Below, piece by piece: positions 21,073 through 29,757 of a stretch of 64,000 nucleotides of DNA. How positions within the stretch are numbered: position 1 is the stretch's first letter; each line of letters starts with the position of its first letter. The notes under the pieces are model-generated. The model did no database searches and had not been told where the DNA came from. It saw only the letters and a program-made list of their open reading frames with translations. Source of the DNA: Xanthomonas hortorum pv. pelargonii (GTDB lineage Bacteria > Pseudomonadota > Gammaproteobacteria > Xanthomonadales > Xanthomonadaceae); the NCBI RefSeq assembly GCF_024499015.1, contig NZ_CP098604.1:496001-560000 (forward strand), read 5' to 3'. Both the position numbers and the translations under genes were made by a program.

Positions 21073-21690
21073 ATGCGGGTCAGAACCGAAGAAAAACGCG
21101 ACGCCATCGTGCAGGCGGCCAGCGAGGTCTTCCTCGAGCTGGGCTTTGAAGGCGCCTCGATGTCGCAGATCGCCGCCCGCGTGGGCGGCTCCAAGCGCAC
21201 GCTGTACGGCTACTTCCCGTCCAAGGAAGAGCTGTTCGTGGCGTTTGCCAAGGACATGTCCGACCGCTATTTCGACCCGCTGCTGAGTGCGCTTTCGCAA
21301 AGCAGCGGCCCCGTTGCCGAGGCACTGCAGCGCTTCGGCGAGGACGTGCTCACCTTCTTGTGCGCAACGCCCAACATCACCAGTTGGCAGACCATCATCG
21401 GGGTATCCGGCAGATCAGACGTCGGCGCGCTGTTTTTCAGCGCCGGTCAACAAGAAGGCATGCAGCGCTTCGCCGAATACCTGCAGACACAAGTGGACTG
21501 CGGACTGCTCCGCTGCGACGACACCCTGCTTGCCGCCCACCAGTTCGCCGCCCTGCTCGAAGCCGAAACCCTAATGCCCTGCCTGTTCGGCGCACTCAAG
21601 GATCCCTCACCGGAGTATCTCCGCGATGCGACGCAGCGCGCAGTGGAGCTGTTTCTGGCGGGCTATGGATGCAAGAACACCGCGGCGTGA
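21073..21690 (+). CDS. TetR family regulator divergent from efflux operon
   Basis: 205 residues, ATG preceded by a GGAG site. N-terminal HTH: RDAIVQAASEVFLELGFEGA, MSQIAARVGGSKRTLYGYFP then SKEELF. The C-terminal domain (FLCATPNITSWQTIIGVSGR) is typical of AcrR/NalC-type TetR_C domains. Position suggests it represses the efflux operon and itself; the inducing ligand is unknown. Second of two TetR genes tied to this operon. Confidence 0.92.
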   Translation: MRVRTEEKRDAIVQAASEVFLELGFEGASMSQIAARVGGSKRTLYGYFPSKEELFVAFAKDMSDRYFDPLLSALSQSSGPVAEALQRFGEDVLTFLCATPNITSWQTIIGVSGRSDVGALFFSAGQQEGMQRFAEYLQTQVDCGLLRCDDTLLAAHQFAALLEAETLMPCLFGALKDPSPEYLRDATQRAVELFLAGYGCKNTAA

Positions 21691-21860
21691 TGCGCGGCGG
21701 TGTTTGATACGTTGGGTAAGCGATGAGTCGCTAACGCTCTCGCTTCTGCGGCTGCACAGCATTCGTGCACGCGCGTGATGTTTTCCAGGCTTTGTTGGTG
21801 TGACAACAACAGCCTATTTGTCTGCAGCGGATTGCTGCGTCTGCGCATTGCCGGCAACTA

Positions 21861-22423
21861 AGAGCGGCTAACAAAACTACTTCACGTCAGCCTACTGCAG
21901 GCCGGCTGATCTGCTGCCTGGCTGATCTGCTGCCTGGCTGATCTGCTGCCTGGTTGATCTGCTGCCTGGTTGATCTGCTGCCTGGTTGATCTGCTGCCTG
22001 GTTGATCTGCGGCCTGGTTGATCTGCGGCTTGGCTGCAGGGCCCTTGCCCGCCCACCGTCGCGGGACACGCCGCAAGTACGTCCATGTAGGCTCTTACGC
22101 GGCATCCATGCCGCGTAAGGTCCCGCGACGGTGGGCGGGCAAGGACCTGTCGAGTTGATCGGTGCGCATGGCTTTCAATAAAACAGCCGGCAAACTTTCT
22201 GGTGCGGTGTCCTCACCGCTTGCGGGACCGTGTGGCGGCATGGATGCCGCCACCGAGCCTACATGGACGTACTTGCGGCGTGTCCCGCAAGCGGTGAGGG
22301 CATCGCGCCCTCGACCCACGCAGCGTTTGATCTGGACGTCTGACTGCATCCACCAAGAGACGGCCGACAAAACCGCTGCACTCACCGATAGGCGCCCACT
22401 CGCTAGGTTTTGTTAGCCGCTCT
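21861..22423. repeat. 563-bp repeat element R4 with perfect 17-bp inverted ends
   Basis: Bounded by AGAGCGGCTAACAAAAC (21861-21877) and its exact reverse complement (22407-22423). Inside are eight copies of a 16-bp unit (CTGATCTGCTGCCTGG and variants, GATC at 21908 then every 16 bases to 22020); a P1 palindrome with arms 22043-22067/22120-22144; and a P2 palindrome with perfect 18-bp arms 22211-22228/22282-22299 and inner stem 22232-22241/22244-22253. No coding sequence. It lies between the TetR gene and zur, about 30 bases from the zur stop. R5 at 29011 is the same type in reverse orientation. Confidence 0.88.
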
Positions 22424-22455
22424 AAGTGAACCGCCCTGCGCTTGCCTGGCGATCC

Positions 22456-22950
22456 TTACTCGGCCACCGCGCACTTGGCGCACAAGCCATGCACTTCCAG
22501 CGTCTGCGCCTGCGGCTGAAAACCCAGTGCCTTGGCGCGGGCTTCCAGTTGCGAGACCACGTCGCGGTCTTCCAGCTCCACCGCGCTATGGCAGCGGTCG
22601 CAGATCAGGAACGGCACCGAGTGCTGGGCGCTGTTGGGGTGGTGGCAGGCGACGAAGGCGTTGACCGATTCGAGCTTGTGCACGAAGCCATTGGCCATCA
22701 GAAAATCCAGCGCGCGGTACACCGTGGGCGGCGCGTCGGCGCCGACGCCCTTGCCTTCGCGCACCCAGTCCAACAGCTCGTAGGCCTTGACCGGCTTGCC
22801 GGCGTCGGCGATCAGCCGCAGCACGTTGGCGCGGATCGGCGTCAGCCGCAGGCCGCGCTCGGTGCACGCGCGCTCCACCGCGCGCACGAAGCCATTGGCG
22901 TCGTCAACGTGGTGATGCGGTGCAGTGCAGGCGTGTTCGTTGGTCTTCAT
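22456..22950 (-). CDS. zur: Fur-family zinc uptake regulator Zur
   Basis: 164 residues, ATG at 22950 with GGAG upstream. N-terminal winged helix (RLTPIRANVLRLIADAGKPV), then PPTVYRALDFLMANGFVHKL, the recognition region of Fur proteins. Zinc sites are visible as HHPNSAQH, CDRCH and the C-terminal CAKC; the two CxxC pairs form the structural zinc site. The His-rich N-terminus (APHHHVDD) is usual in Xanthomonas-type Zur. Represses zinc import genes when zinc is replete in related species. It follows gltX by 15 bases on the same strand, so it may be co-transcribed with it. Confidence 0.9.
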   Translation of the reverse strand: MKTNEHACTAPHHHVDDANGFVRAVERACTERGLRLTPIRANVLRLIADAGKPVKAYELLDWVREGKGVGADAPPTVYRALDFLMANGFVHKLESVNAFVACHHPNSAQHSVPFLICDRCHSAVELEDRDVVSQLEARAKALGFQPQAQTLEVHGLCAKCAVAE

Positions 22951-22965
22951 CACAGGCTCCGGCGG

Positions 22966-24369
22966 TCAGCCCGCTCCTATCTTGATGAGTGCCGCATCGA
23001 TGCGTTTCAAGGCGCCCTCACGTCCGGCCAGGTACACCGTCTGCGAAATGTCCGGGCTGACCTGGGTGCCGGTGATGGCCACGCGCAGGGGCTGGGCGAC
23101 CTTGCCCATGCCCAGTTCCAGCGCGGCGGCCGCATCGTGCAGCGCGGCCGAGACACTTTCCACACTCCATTCGCTGACGCCGGCCAGCAGTTCGCGCGCC
23201 TTGCCCAGCGGCACTTCGGCGCCTAGCTTCAGGTGCTTGATCACCGCAGCTTCGTCATAGGTTTCCAGCGGCTGGTACCAGACCACGGCTTTTTCGGCCA
23301 TTTCCTTCAAGGTCTGCACGCGCTCGCGCAATGCCACCACCACATCGGCGGCGGCCGGGCCGGCAGCGACATCGATGCCGAGCTTGGCCAGCTGGTATTC
23401 CAGCTGCGGGGCGATGCTGGCCGGGTCGTCGGTTTTGAGGTAATGCTGATTGACCCAGCCCAGCTTGGCCATGTCCAGCCGCGCAGCCTTGGAATTGACG
23501 TCCTTGACGTCGAACAGGTCGAGCAATTCCTGCTGGGTGAACAACTCCTGGTCGCCGTGCGACCAGCCCAGACGCGCAAGATAATTGATCAACGCATGCG
23601 GCAGATAGCCGGCATCCCTGTACTGCATCACGTCGGCCGCGCCGGTGCGCTTGGACAGCTTGGCGCCCTGCTCGTCCAGGATCATCGGCATGTGCGCGAA
23701 CTTGGGCACCGGCGCGCCCAATGCTTCATAGATGTTGATCTGGCGCGGGGTGTTGTTGATGTGGTCGTCGCCGCGGATCACCTCGGTGATGCCCATGTCC
23801 CAGTCGTCCACCACCACCGCGAAGTTGTAGGTGGGAAAGCCGTCCGGGCGGAAGATCACCATGTCGTCGAGCTCGCTGTTGGCGATCTCGATGACGCCCT
23901 TGATCAGGTCGTCGAACACCACCGTGCCGCCGATGGGATTCTTGAAGCGGATGACTCGGTTGGGGTCGTCGCGGTACGGCAAGTTCTGCTCGCGGGCGGC
24001 GCCGTTGTAGCGCGGTTTTTCCTGCTTGGCCATCGCGACCTCGCGCATGGCGTCGAGCTCGGCGCGGGTTTCGTAGGCGTAATATGCCTTGCCCCGCGCC
24101 AGCAGCTGCTCGGCGACCTCCTGATAGCGGGCCACGCGCTGGGTCTGGTAGATCGGGCCTTCGTCGTAGCCCAGGCCCAGCCATTCCATCGCCTCCAGGA
24201 TGGCGTCGATCGCCTCCTGGGTGCTGCGCTCACGGTCGGTGTCTTCGATGCGCAGCACGAACTGCCCGCCGCGGTGGCGTGCCTCCAGCCAGCAATACAG
24301 GGCGGTACGGGCGCCGCCGATGTGCAGGTAACCGGTGGGGCTGGGAGCAAAACGGGTGCGGCAGGTCAT
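22966..24369 (-). CDS. gltX: glutamyl-tRNA synthetase
   Basis: 467-residue class I aminoacyl-tRNA synthetase that charges tRNA-Glu. Start ATG at 24369 gives [20 protein letters not shown] with the HIGH-type motif. The KMSKS-type motif is KLSKRTG. The remaining catalytic core ([27 protein letters not shown]) and C-terminal anticodon-binding helices are complete, at normal length. Part of a minus-strand group with zur downstream. Confidence 0.98.
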   Translation of the reverse strand: MTCRTRFAPSPTGYLHIGGARTALYCWLEARHRGGQFVLRIEDTDRERSTQEAIDAILEAMEWLGLGYDEGPIYQTQRVARYQEVAEQLLARGKAYYAYETRAELDAMREVAMAKQEKPRYNGAAREQNLPYRDDPNRVIRFKNPIGGTVVFDDLIKGVIEIANSELDDMVIFRPDGFPTYNFAVVVDDWDMGITEVIRGDDHINNTPRQINIYEALGAPVPKFAHMPMILDEQGAKLSKRTGAADVMQYRDAGYLPHALINYLARLGWSHGDQELFTQQELLDLFDVKDVNSKAARLDMAKLGWVNQHYLKTDDPASIAPQLEYQLAKLGIDVAAGPAAADVVVALRERVQTLKEMAEKAVVWYQPLETYDEAAVIKHLKLGAEVPLGKARELLAGVSEWSVESVSAALHDAAAALELGMGKVAQPLRVAITGTQVSPDISQTVYLAGREGALKRIDAALIKIGAG

Positions 24370-24436
24370 GGAGCGCTCGGCAAAACGGGTGTCGGCCGAT
24401 TTTACCTTGCGCAGCGCAGACCTGCCCGCTTGCGGC

Positions 24437-25528
24437 TCAGCGGTTGCGCAGCAGGTCGCCGTAAACCACGCAATCGCCACCGCTGCGCGCCGGGCCTGGT
24501 GCGTCGTACAGCACTAGCCAACTGGGCGTGTTGCCGGCCAGGTGTTTGGGAAGGTTGCAGATCGCCTCGGCACGGTCGCTGTCGGTGCCATGCGGCAGCA
24601 CCGCCGATTCCAGCAGGTCGTGCTGAAAGCGCACCGGTGCCTGGTTGGCGGCCAGCGCTGCGCGCGCGTCCGGCCATTTGAACAGGCGGATTTCGCCGTT
24701 CAGCACCATGGTCGGCCCGGCCAACAGGTACAGATCGTCGCCGGAATAATGCAGGTCGCGGATGCCCAGCCCGCCCAGTTGCAGGAAGTGCTTGCGCAAC
24801 AGCGTGCCGTCTTCGTCCAGCGGCGCCAGGCGCAGATGGTCGCCATGCGCTTCGACCCGAATCTCCAGCATTGCCGACCAGCCGCGCAGCACCGGCCCAC
24901 GCAGGCCCAGCAGCAGCCGTTGGCCGTCCACCACGATGCCTTCGATATCGAAGCCGTTGTCCTTGCCCGGGATCTTCAGAAACGGGCCGAAATGCGGGTC
25001 TTCGGCCAGCAGGTCGGTGAGCTGGTTGTGTTTGGCATCGCCCTTGAGTCGCAGCGCGCGACGGCCGTCGGCGGCTTCGCGCACCAGTCGCGGGGTGCCG
25101 TCGGCATCGCGTTCGATCGGCAGACAGGCCAGCAGGCGGCGGTTGGCATCGAGTTTGAGCTTGGTCAGGCGCTTGGCGTTTTCGGCATCGTCGCGGCTGC
25201 GTTTGGCATTTTTGCGCTTGAGGCCATGCGAGCCGATCACCCACAGAAATCCATCCGACAGCGCCATGCCTTCCAGATCCGCCTCCTCGGCCGCCTCGCC
25301 CGGCAGACCCAGCAAATCGGCCAGCGCAAAGCTCTGCCCTTGGCCGAAGCGCAGCGTCTCGCGCTGCACGGGATCGAGCTTGCGCAGCCGATCCACCGCG
25401 CAGGCTTCGTCGCCGGCCACCCACAGCCAGTCGTCGGTGAAGGCCGCGCCGGACAGATTGCTGTGCACCAACGCGCCGGGCGCGAATTCGAGCCGGACGC
25501 TGTGCGGAATCAGGATTTTCTTGGCCAT
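24437..25528 (-). CDS. DUF3616 domain protein
   Basis: 363 residues, no signal peptide. Contains repeated beta-propeller-like blocks ([78 protein letters not shown]), the signature of DUF3616. Members are of unknown function, possibly phytase/esterase-like propellers. It follows a nitrilase-fold hydrolase gene by 21 bases, so the two are probably one transcript. Confidence 0.85.
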   Translation of the reverse strand: MAKKILIPHSVRLEFAPGALVHSNLSGAAFTDDWLWVAGDEACAVDRLRKLDPVQRETLRFGQGQSFALADLLGLPGEAAEEADLEGMALSDGFLWVIGSHGLKRKNAKRSRDDAENAKRLTKLKLDANRRLLACLPIERDADGTPRLVREAADGRRALRLKGDAKHNQLTDLLAEDPHFGPFLKIPGKDNGFDIEGIVVDGQRLLLGLRGPVLRGWSAMLEIRVEAHGDHLRLAPLDEDGTLLRKHFLQLGGLGIRDLHYSGDDLYLLAGPTMVLNGEIRLFKWPDARAALAANQAPVRFQHDLLESAVLPHGTDSDRAEAICNLPKHLAGNTPSWLVLYDAPGPARSGGDCVVYGDLLRNR

Positions 25529-25549
25529 GGGAACCTGGTGGGTGGTGGG

Positions 25550-26434
25550 TCAGTCGAACGCGGCCAGCTTGGCACGCGCCACGTGAGCGGCCAACTGCCC
25601 GTGCCAATCGCGGTCGTTGGCGACCTGCGCGTGCGCGCGGCTGGCTTCGAAGGCGTCGAAGTCCAGCTCCGCATAGGCCCACACCGCATCGCCGTGCGTT
25701 TGTGCCAGCACGCCATCGGCCGGGAAGCCGACATCCATCGGCGCGAACACCGCCGCTTCGCCGGTATTGACGTCCAGCGCCGGGCTCCACGGCGCATCGC
25801 CGGCGGTGACCGATTGCGCGACGAACACACGATTTTCCAGCGCGCGCGCCAGGCAGCCGATGCGCACCCGCATCGCGCCGGCGGCGGTGTCGGTGCAGCT
25901 GGGCACGATCAACAGCCGCGCACCTGCTTCGTATTGCGCACGCACCGGCAGCGGAAATTCGCTGTCGTAGCAGATCGCGATCGCCGCGCGCACGCCATCC
26001 AGCTCGAACACCTTCAGCGCATCGCCGGGATCGATCAACCCGGTGGCCTTTTCGAAGCCGGTGAGCTGCAGTTTGTCCTGCCAGCCGTGCCGGCCCTCGG
26101 GAGTAAACCAGTCGCTGCGATTGCGGTAGCGGCCCTGGCCCAGGTCCAGCAGAAAACTGCCGGCAATCAGATGTACCTGATGCTGGCGCGCCAATCCGGC
26201 AAACAGCTCCAGCCACGGCGCACGCAGCGCCTGGATCGCCGCCAGCGACTCCGGCAAACCGGCAGAAACCTGCGTGCCGAAGGTTGCGCCCAACTCCAGC
26301 GCCAGATATTCCGGCAGTACCAACACACGTGCGCCGGCAGCGGCGGCCTCACTCACCAACGCGGATTGACGCGCGGCGAACGCAGCGAAATCGGCGGGTT
26401 TGCCGATCGGGTATTTGGCGACGGCGATTTTCAT
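25550..26434 (-). CDS. carbon-nitrogen hydrolase (nitrilase superfamily)
   Basis: 294-residue cytoplasmic amidase/nitrilase-fold enzyme. Start MKIAVAKYPIGKPADF at 26434. The catalytic Glu-Lys-Cys triad is visible: LVLPEYLALE (Glu), WQDKLQLT (Lys) and IAICYDSEFPLPVR (Cys). The exact class (omega-amidase, carbamoylase or other) cannot be told. Lies between a GNAT gene and the DUF3616 gene on the same strand. Confidence 0.92.
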   Translation of the reverse strand: MKIAVAKYPIGKPADFAAFAARQSALVSEAAAAGARVLVLPEYLALELGATFGTQVSAGLPESLAAIQALRAPWLELFAGLARQHQVHLIAGSFLLDLGQGRYRNRSDWFTPEGRHGWQDKLQLTGFEKATGLIDPGDALKVFELDGVRAAIAICYDSEFPLPVRAQYEAGARLLIVPSCTDTAAGAMRVRIGCLARALENRVFVAQSVTAGDAPWSPALDVNTGEAAVFAPMDVGFPADGVLAQTHGDAVWAYAELDFDAFEASRAHAQVANDRDWHGQLAAHVARAKLAAFD

Positions 26435-26492
26435 CTGGTGGCCTTGTTGCGATTGATCGGAAGGTGCGACGTGGCGAGGCGCTCGTTGGCAA

Positions 26493-27095
26493 TCATGACG
26501 ACACCGCACGCGTCCACACGCTCAAGCTGTGGTCGATCTCGCCGTGTTGCAACTCCGCCCATGCCAACTGCACGCGCATCTGCGGTTGCGGCGCATAGCC
26601 GCGCTTGCGCCAGAACACATCGTTGGGCCGGTAGTCGGCCGGTTTGCGCGGATCGTCTTCTGCACGTTCCACCGAGCAAAACGCAGTGAGCGCAAATCGG
26701 CCCAGCGCGCGTGCATGCGCCTCGCGTTGGTCGAAAAATGCGTGACCGATCCCCTGCCCGCGATACGCCGGCAGCAACACCGATTCGCCGAAATAAAACA
26801 CGCTGGCCGGGTCGATGCCGGCCACGCGAAATGGCAAGTGGAAGGCCTCGCTGTCGTCGAGCAACGGCAAACCGGTAGAGGCACCGACCACCGCATCGCC
26901 ATCGCGTGCCAGCACGAACACGCTATCCGGCGAGGCCGCATACGCAGCCAGATAACCGCGTTCGTAATCGGCATCCCCCTCGTACAGATACGGCCATGCC
27001 CGGAACACCGCGATGCGCAGCTGCGCCACCGCATCCAGATGCGGCAACACGTCCGTGCCGCGCACCGTTTCGACGATCAGGGAGGAACCAGTCAT
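26493..27095 (-). CDS. GNAT family N-acetyltransferase
   Basis: 200 residues, start MTGSSLIVETVRGTDVLPHL at 27095. The acetyl-CoA loop is LLPAYRGQGIGHAFFDQRE, the canonical R/Q-x-x-G-x-G/A of GNAT enzymes. The C-terminal segment FWRKRGYAPQPQMRVQLAWAE is the usual final strand. Substrate unknown. Upstream of the nitrilase gene by 58 bases. Confidence 0.9.
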   Translation of the reverse strand: MTGSSLIVETVRGTDVLPHLDAVAQLRIAVFRAWPYLYEGDADYERGYLAAYAASPDSVFVLARDGDAVVGASTGLPLLDDSEAFHLPFRVAGIDPASVFYFGESVLLPAYRGQGIGHAFFDQREAHARALGRFALTAFCSVERAEDDPRKPADYRPNDVFWRKRGYAPQPQMRVQLAWAELQHGEIDHSLSVWTRAVSS

Positions 27096-27138
27096 GCCTG
27101 CATGGTAAGCGAGCCTGACCCGCCTTCCACATCGAGCC

Positions 27139-27561
27139 TCACCGCAGCCAACGGCCGTTGCCCGGACCCGCCGCATCGGGTTGCTGCCATAGCAGCCACA
27201 CCGCCGCTTCTTCGGCGGCCAGCAGCACTCCGAGCAGTGCATCGGTACTGCGCGTCCAATAGCTGCCGTTGTTCAACCGCTGCCATGGCCCGTAGCTGTG
27301 CGTCGGCGCCGTGCCAGGCCGCGCTTTGTGCTGCTGCGCCGCCCGCAAAAAACCGGCTCCGCCCGTGCGCAGCGCCTGAGCAGTGGCTGCATGCAGGCGC
27401 AGGCCGATCACGCCGCCGCGCCCCTCACGGCCGAGCGGCAACGCCGACAACGGCGAACATTCCCAGCGCTGCAGTGGCGCTGCGGGAAGCAGCGCCACCG
27501 TGTCGATCCCGGCGGGCAGCAAACGCTGCGCCCGCCGGTGTACCTGTGCGTGAGCGAGCAT
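27139..27561 (-). CDS. hypothetical protein downstream of creD
   Basis: 140 residues from the ATG at 27561, 7 bases after the creD stop; a TTG at 27588 overlapping creD is the alternative. No clear signal peptide. The C-terminal part (SYWTRSTDALLGVLLAAEEA) is helical and hydrophobic, with many Trp. I do not recognise it. Tight spacing suggests co-translation with creD. Confidence 0.6.
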   Translation of the reverse strand: MLAHAQVHRRAQRLLPAGIDTVALLPAAPLQRWECSPLSALPLGREGRGGVIGLRLHAATAQALRTGGAGFLRAAQQHKARPGTAPTHSYGPWQRLNNGSYWTRSTDALLGVLLAAEEAAVWLLWQQPDAAGPGNGRWLR

Positions 27562-27568
27562 GCCGGCC

Positions 27569-28888
27569 TCAGCGCAGGCTGTTGCCAAGCTCGTACCAAT
27601 CGAGCTTGCGGGTGACCCACATGATGCTGGCCAGGATGCCGAACAGCAGCAACGATCCCATCAACAGCGCGTTGTCTTCGGAGACCAGCAGGCTGTAGAG
27701 CACGCCATACAACGCGGTGAGCATCACCGAGAACCCCGCCGCGCGCGCCCAGCTGCGCAACACCCCGGACAGATAGAAGAACTGCAAACCGATACACGCC
27801 GCGGCCGACACCAGATACGCCTGCCAGAACGCGATGTGCTCGGAAAGGCTCAACAGCAGCAGGAAGAAGATCGCCAACGCCAGACCCACCAGCAGATACT
27901 GCAAGGGATGGATCGGCAAGCGCTTGATCAACTCGAACAACACGAACGCCACAAACGTCAGCACCACGAACAGGATGCCGTACTTGCTGGCGCGGTCGGC
28001 CTGGGTATACACGTCCACCGGGTCGACCAGGCGCACTTCCAGCGTATCCAACGACGATTGGCTGGACTGCAACTGCGTCTGCGCACCGGTGGCCAGCGAC
28101 GACAGTGACCAGCTGGCATCGAAGCCCTTCGGCCCGATGCTCGGCGCGTTCGGCAGGAAGCGGCCGCCGAAGGACGGGTGTTGCCAGCTGGAGCGCAAGG
28201 CGATCTCGTTATTGTCGGCGATCGGTGCGATGGCAAGCCGGCGCGTGCCGTCCAGCACGAACTGCATGTCCACCACGTTACCGTCCTGCAGGCGGCCGGC
28301 GACCGGGTCGGCCAGCGGGCTCAGTTGGGCATGGATCCCTGCCGAGCGATCGGCCAATGCGCCTGCGCCGCTTTCCAGTGCCAGCGTGCGTCCATCCACC
28401 TGCAGGCGCGGTGTGCCCACCAGCCCGCGCACATCGGAAATGCCCACCGCCAGGTGCGGCTGGCCATACACGCGGGTCGGCGCGGCGACGTAGTCAAACG
28501 GCGCGTATTCGGCATGCAGGGTCGCTTTCCAGGAATACACCTGCACCCGATACAGGCCCACTTCGCGCACCGAGGGCACCATCTCGCCGCTGAGTTTCAG
28601 GCTGCGCGGGGTCTGCAGCAGCGCGCCTTCGCGCTTGCGCCACACCTTACGCTGGTTGCCCTGCTCGTCCGGCTCGGTGACCTGCACGTCCTCGGTATAC
28701 GGCAGCACCCGCACCGGCGCGATGAACTGCTGCTCGCCGGCCTTGCTCTGCGCTACCCGCTCCACCGCCTCGTCGCGGTAGCGGGCGCGGTCCTGCACGG
28801 CGCCGCGGATCAACAGCAACGGAATCAGCAACAGCAGGATCAGCCCGCCGATGGTGGCGAACCGCAACAACAGTTTCAGGGATTTCAT
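27569..28888 (-). CDS. creD: cell envelope integrity inner membrane protein CreD
   Basis: 439 residues. An N-terminal membrane helix (LLLRFATIGGLILLLLIPLL) is followed by a large periplasmic region, then about five C-terminal helices (GILFVVLTFVAFVLFELIKR, LPIHPLQYLLVGLALAIFFL and others), the CreD layout. CreD is induced by the CreBC two-component system in enterobacteria and, in Stenotrophomonas and Aeromonas, responds to beta-lactam stress and affects envelope integrity. Here creD is cut off from creBC by repeat element R5 but carries its own CreB-type site at 28943-28969. GAGGA lies 7 bases before the ATG. Confidence 0.93.
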   Translation of the reverse strand: MKSLKLLLRFATIGGLILLLLIPLLLIRGAVQDRARYRDEAVERVAQSKAGEQQFIAPVRVLPYTEDVQVTEPDEQGNQRKVWRKREGALLQTPRSLKLSGEMVPSVREVGLYRVQVYSWKATLHAEYAPFDYVAAPTRVYGQPHLAVGISDVRGLVGTPRLQVDGRTLALESGAGALADRSAGIHAQLSPLADPVAGRLQDGNVVDMQFVLDGTRRLAIAPIADNNEIALRSSWQHPSFGGRFLPNAPSIGPKGFDASWSLSSLATGAQTQLQSSQSSLDTLEVRLVDPVDVYTQADRASKYGILFVVLTFVAFVLFELIKRLPIHPLQYLLVGLALAIFFLLLLSLSEHIAFWQAYLVSAAACIGLQFFYLSGVLRSWARAAGFSVMLTALYGVLYSLLVSEDNALLMGSLLLFGILASIMWVTRKLDWYELGNSLR

Positions 28889-28942
28889 CGGCCATCCTCA
28901 TTCTTGGAGGTGGCCAGGGTGCGATGTGCCGGTGTGGAGGGT

Positions 28943-28969
28943 TTGAGGCGAATTTGAAGCGAATGTGAA
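28943..28969 (-). promoter_or_regulatory. cre-tag-like CreB/BlrA binding site upstream of creD
   Basis: Read on the minus strand: TTCAC, ATTCGC, TTCAA, ATTCGC, CTCAA. That is three near-copies of TTCAC spaced by six bases (11-bp period), matching the cre/blr tag TTCAC-N6-TTCAC bound by CreB/BlrA in enterobacteria and Aeromonas, with one extra half-site. It starts 55 bases upstream of the creD ATG, in the right place for activation. Confidence 0.6.
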
Positions 28970-29010
28970 GTGGGCGATCAGCTGGCGAATCGTCGTGCCT
29001 TGCTGCAATT

Positions 29011-29750
29011 AGAGGGGCTAACAAAAACTGGCAAGCGCTCGCCTGGGTCGAGGGCGCGGTGCCCTCGCCGCTCGCGGGACACGCCGTGAACCCATCCCTG
29101 GGGGCTCGGTGGCGGCATCCATGCCGCCACACGGTCCCGCAATCGGCGAGGACACCGCACCAGACAGGTTGCTGATTGCTTTATTGAGAACAGGACACGG
29201 CGCCAGCCAGTTTGCTGGATGCTTTGTTGAAAGCCATGACCACCGACCATCTCGACTGGTCCTTGCCTGCCCACCGTCGCGGGACCTTACGCGGCATGGA
29301 TGCCGCGTAAGAGCTTACAAGGACGTACTTGCAGCGTGTCCCGCGATGGTGGGCGGGCAAGGGCCCTGCAGCAAACCCGCGGCATCGAGGGCGCGGTGTC
29401 CTCACCGCTCCAGAAAGTGAGTCGGCTGCTTTGTTGAAAGCCTGCCTGTTGATCTCGTTGCGTTGCGAAGCTGATCGGATGCACGGTTATCCAGACAACG
29501 CGTGTATACCTTGCTTGCAACCATGCGCACCGACCATCTCCACTGGTCCTTGCCCGCCCACCGTCGCGGGACCTTACGCGGCATGGATGCCGCGTAAGAG
29601 CTTACAAGGACGTACTTGCAGCGTGTCCTGCGATGGTGGGCGGGCAAGGGCCCTGCAGCCAGGCAGCAGATCAGCTGGCAAGCCGCCCAGCCGCCAGCAG
29701 ATCAGCTGGCCTGCAGTAGGCTGGCGTGAAGTAGTTTTGTTAGCCGCTCT
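29011..29750. repeat. 740-bp repeat element R5 with inverted ends, between creC and creD
   Basis: Left end AGAGGGGCTAACAAAAAC (29011-29028) and right end GTTTTGTTAGCCGCTCT (29734-29750) are inverted copies (one mismatch and one extra base). Contents: a P2-type palindrome (~29055-29160), two P1 palindromes (~29264-29370 and ~29549-29650) and a truncated P2 between them. The right ~50 bases are a near-identical reverse complement of the left end of R4. It ends 7 bases from the creC stop codon. Non-coding. Confidence 0.85.
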
Positions 29751-29757
29751 TGGTGCG

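Noticed and set aside
21882..22105. Gln/Asp-rich repeat peptides on the minus strand
   Set aside because: They come from the 16-bp minisatellite in R4, open in several frames at once; no ribosome site.
28950..28965. PIP box (TTCGC-N15-TTCGC) upstream of creD
   Set aside because: TTCGC occurs twice but 6 bases apart, not 15; the pattern fits the TTCAC cre-tag better.
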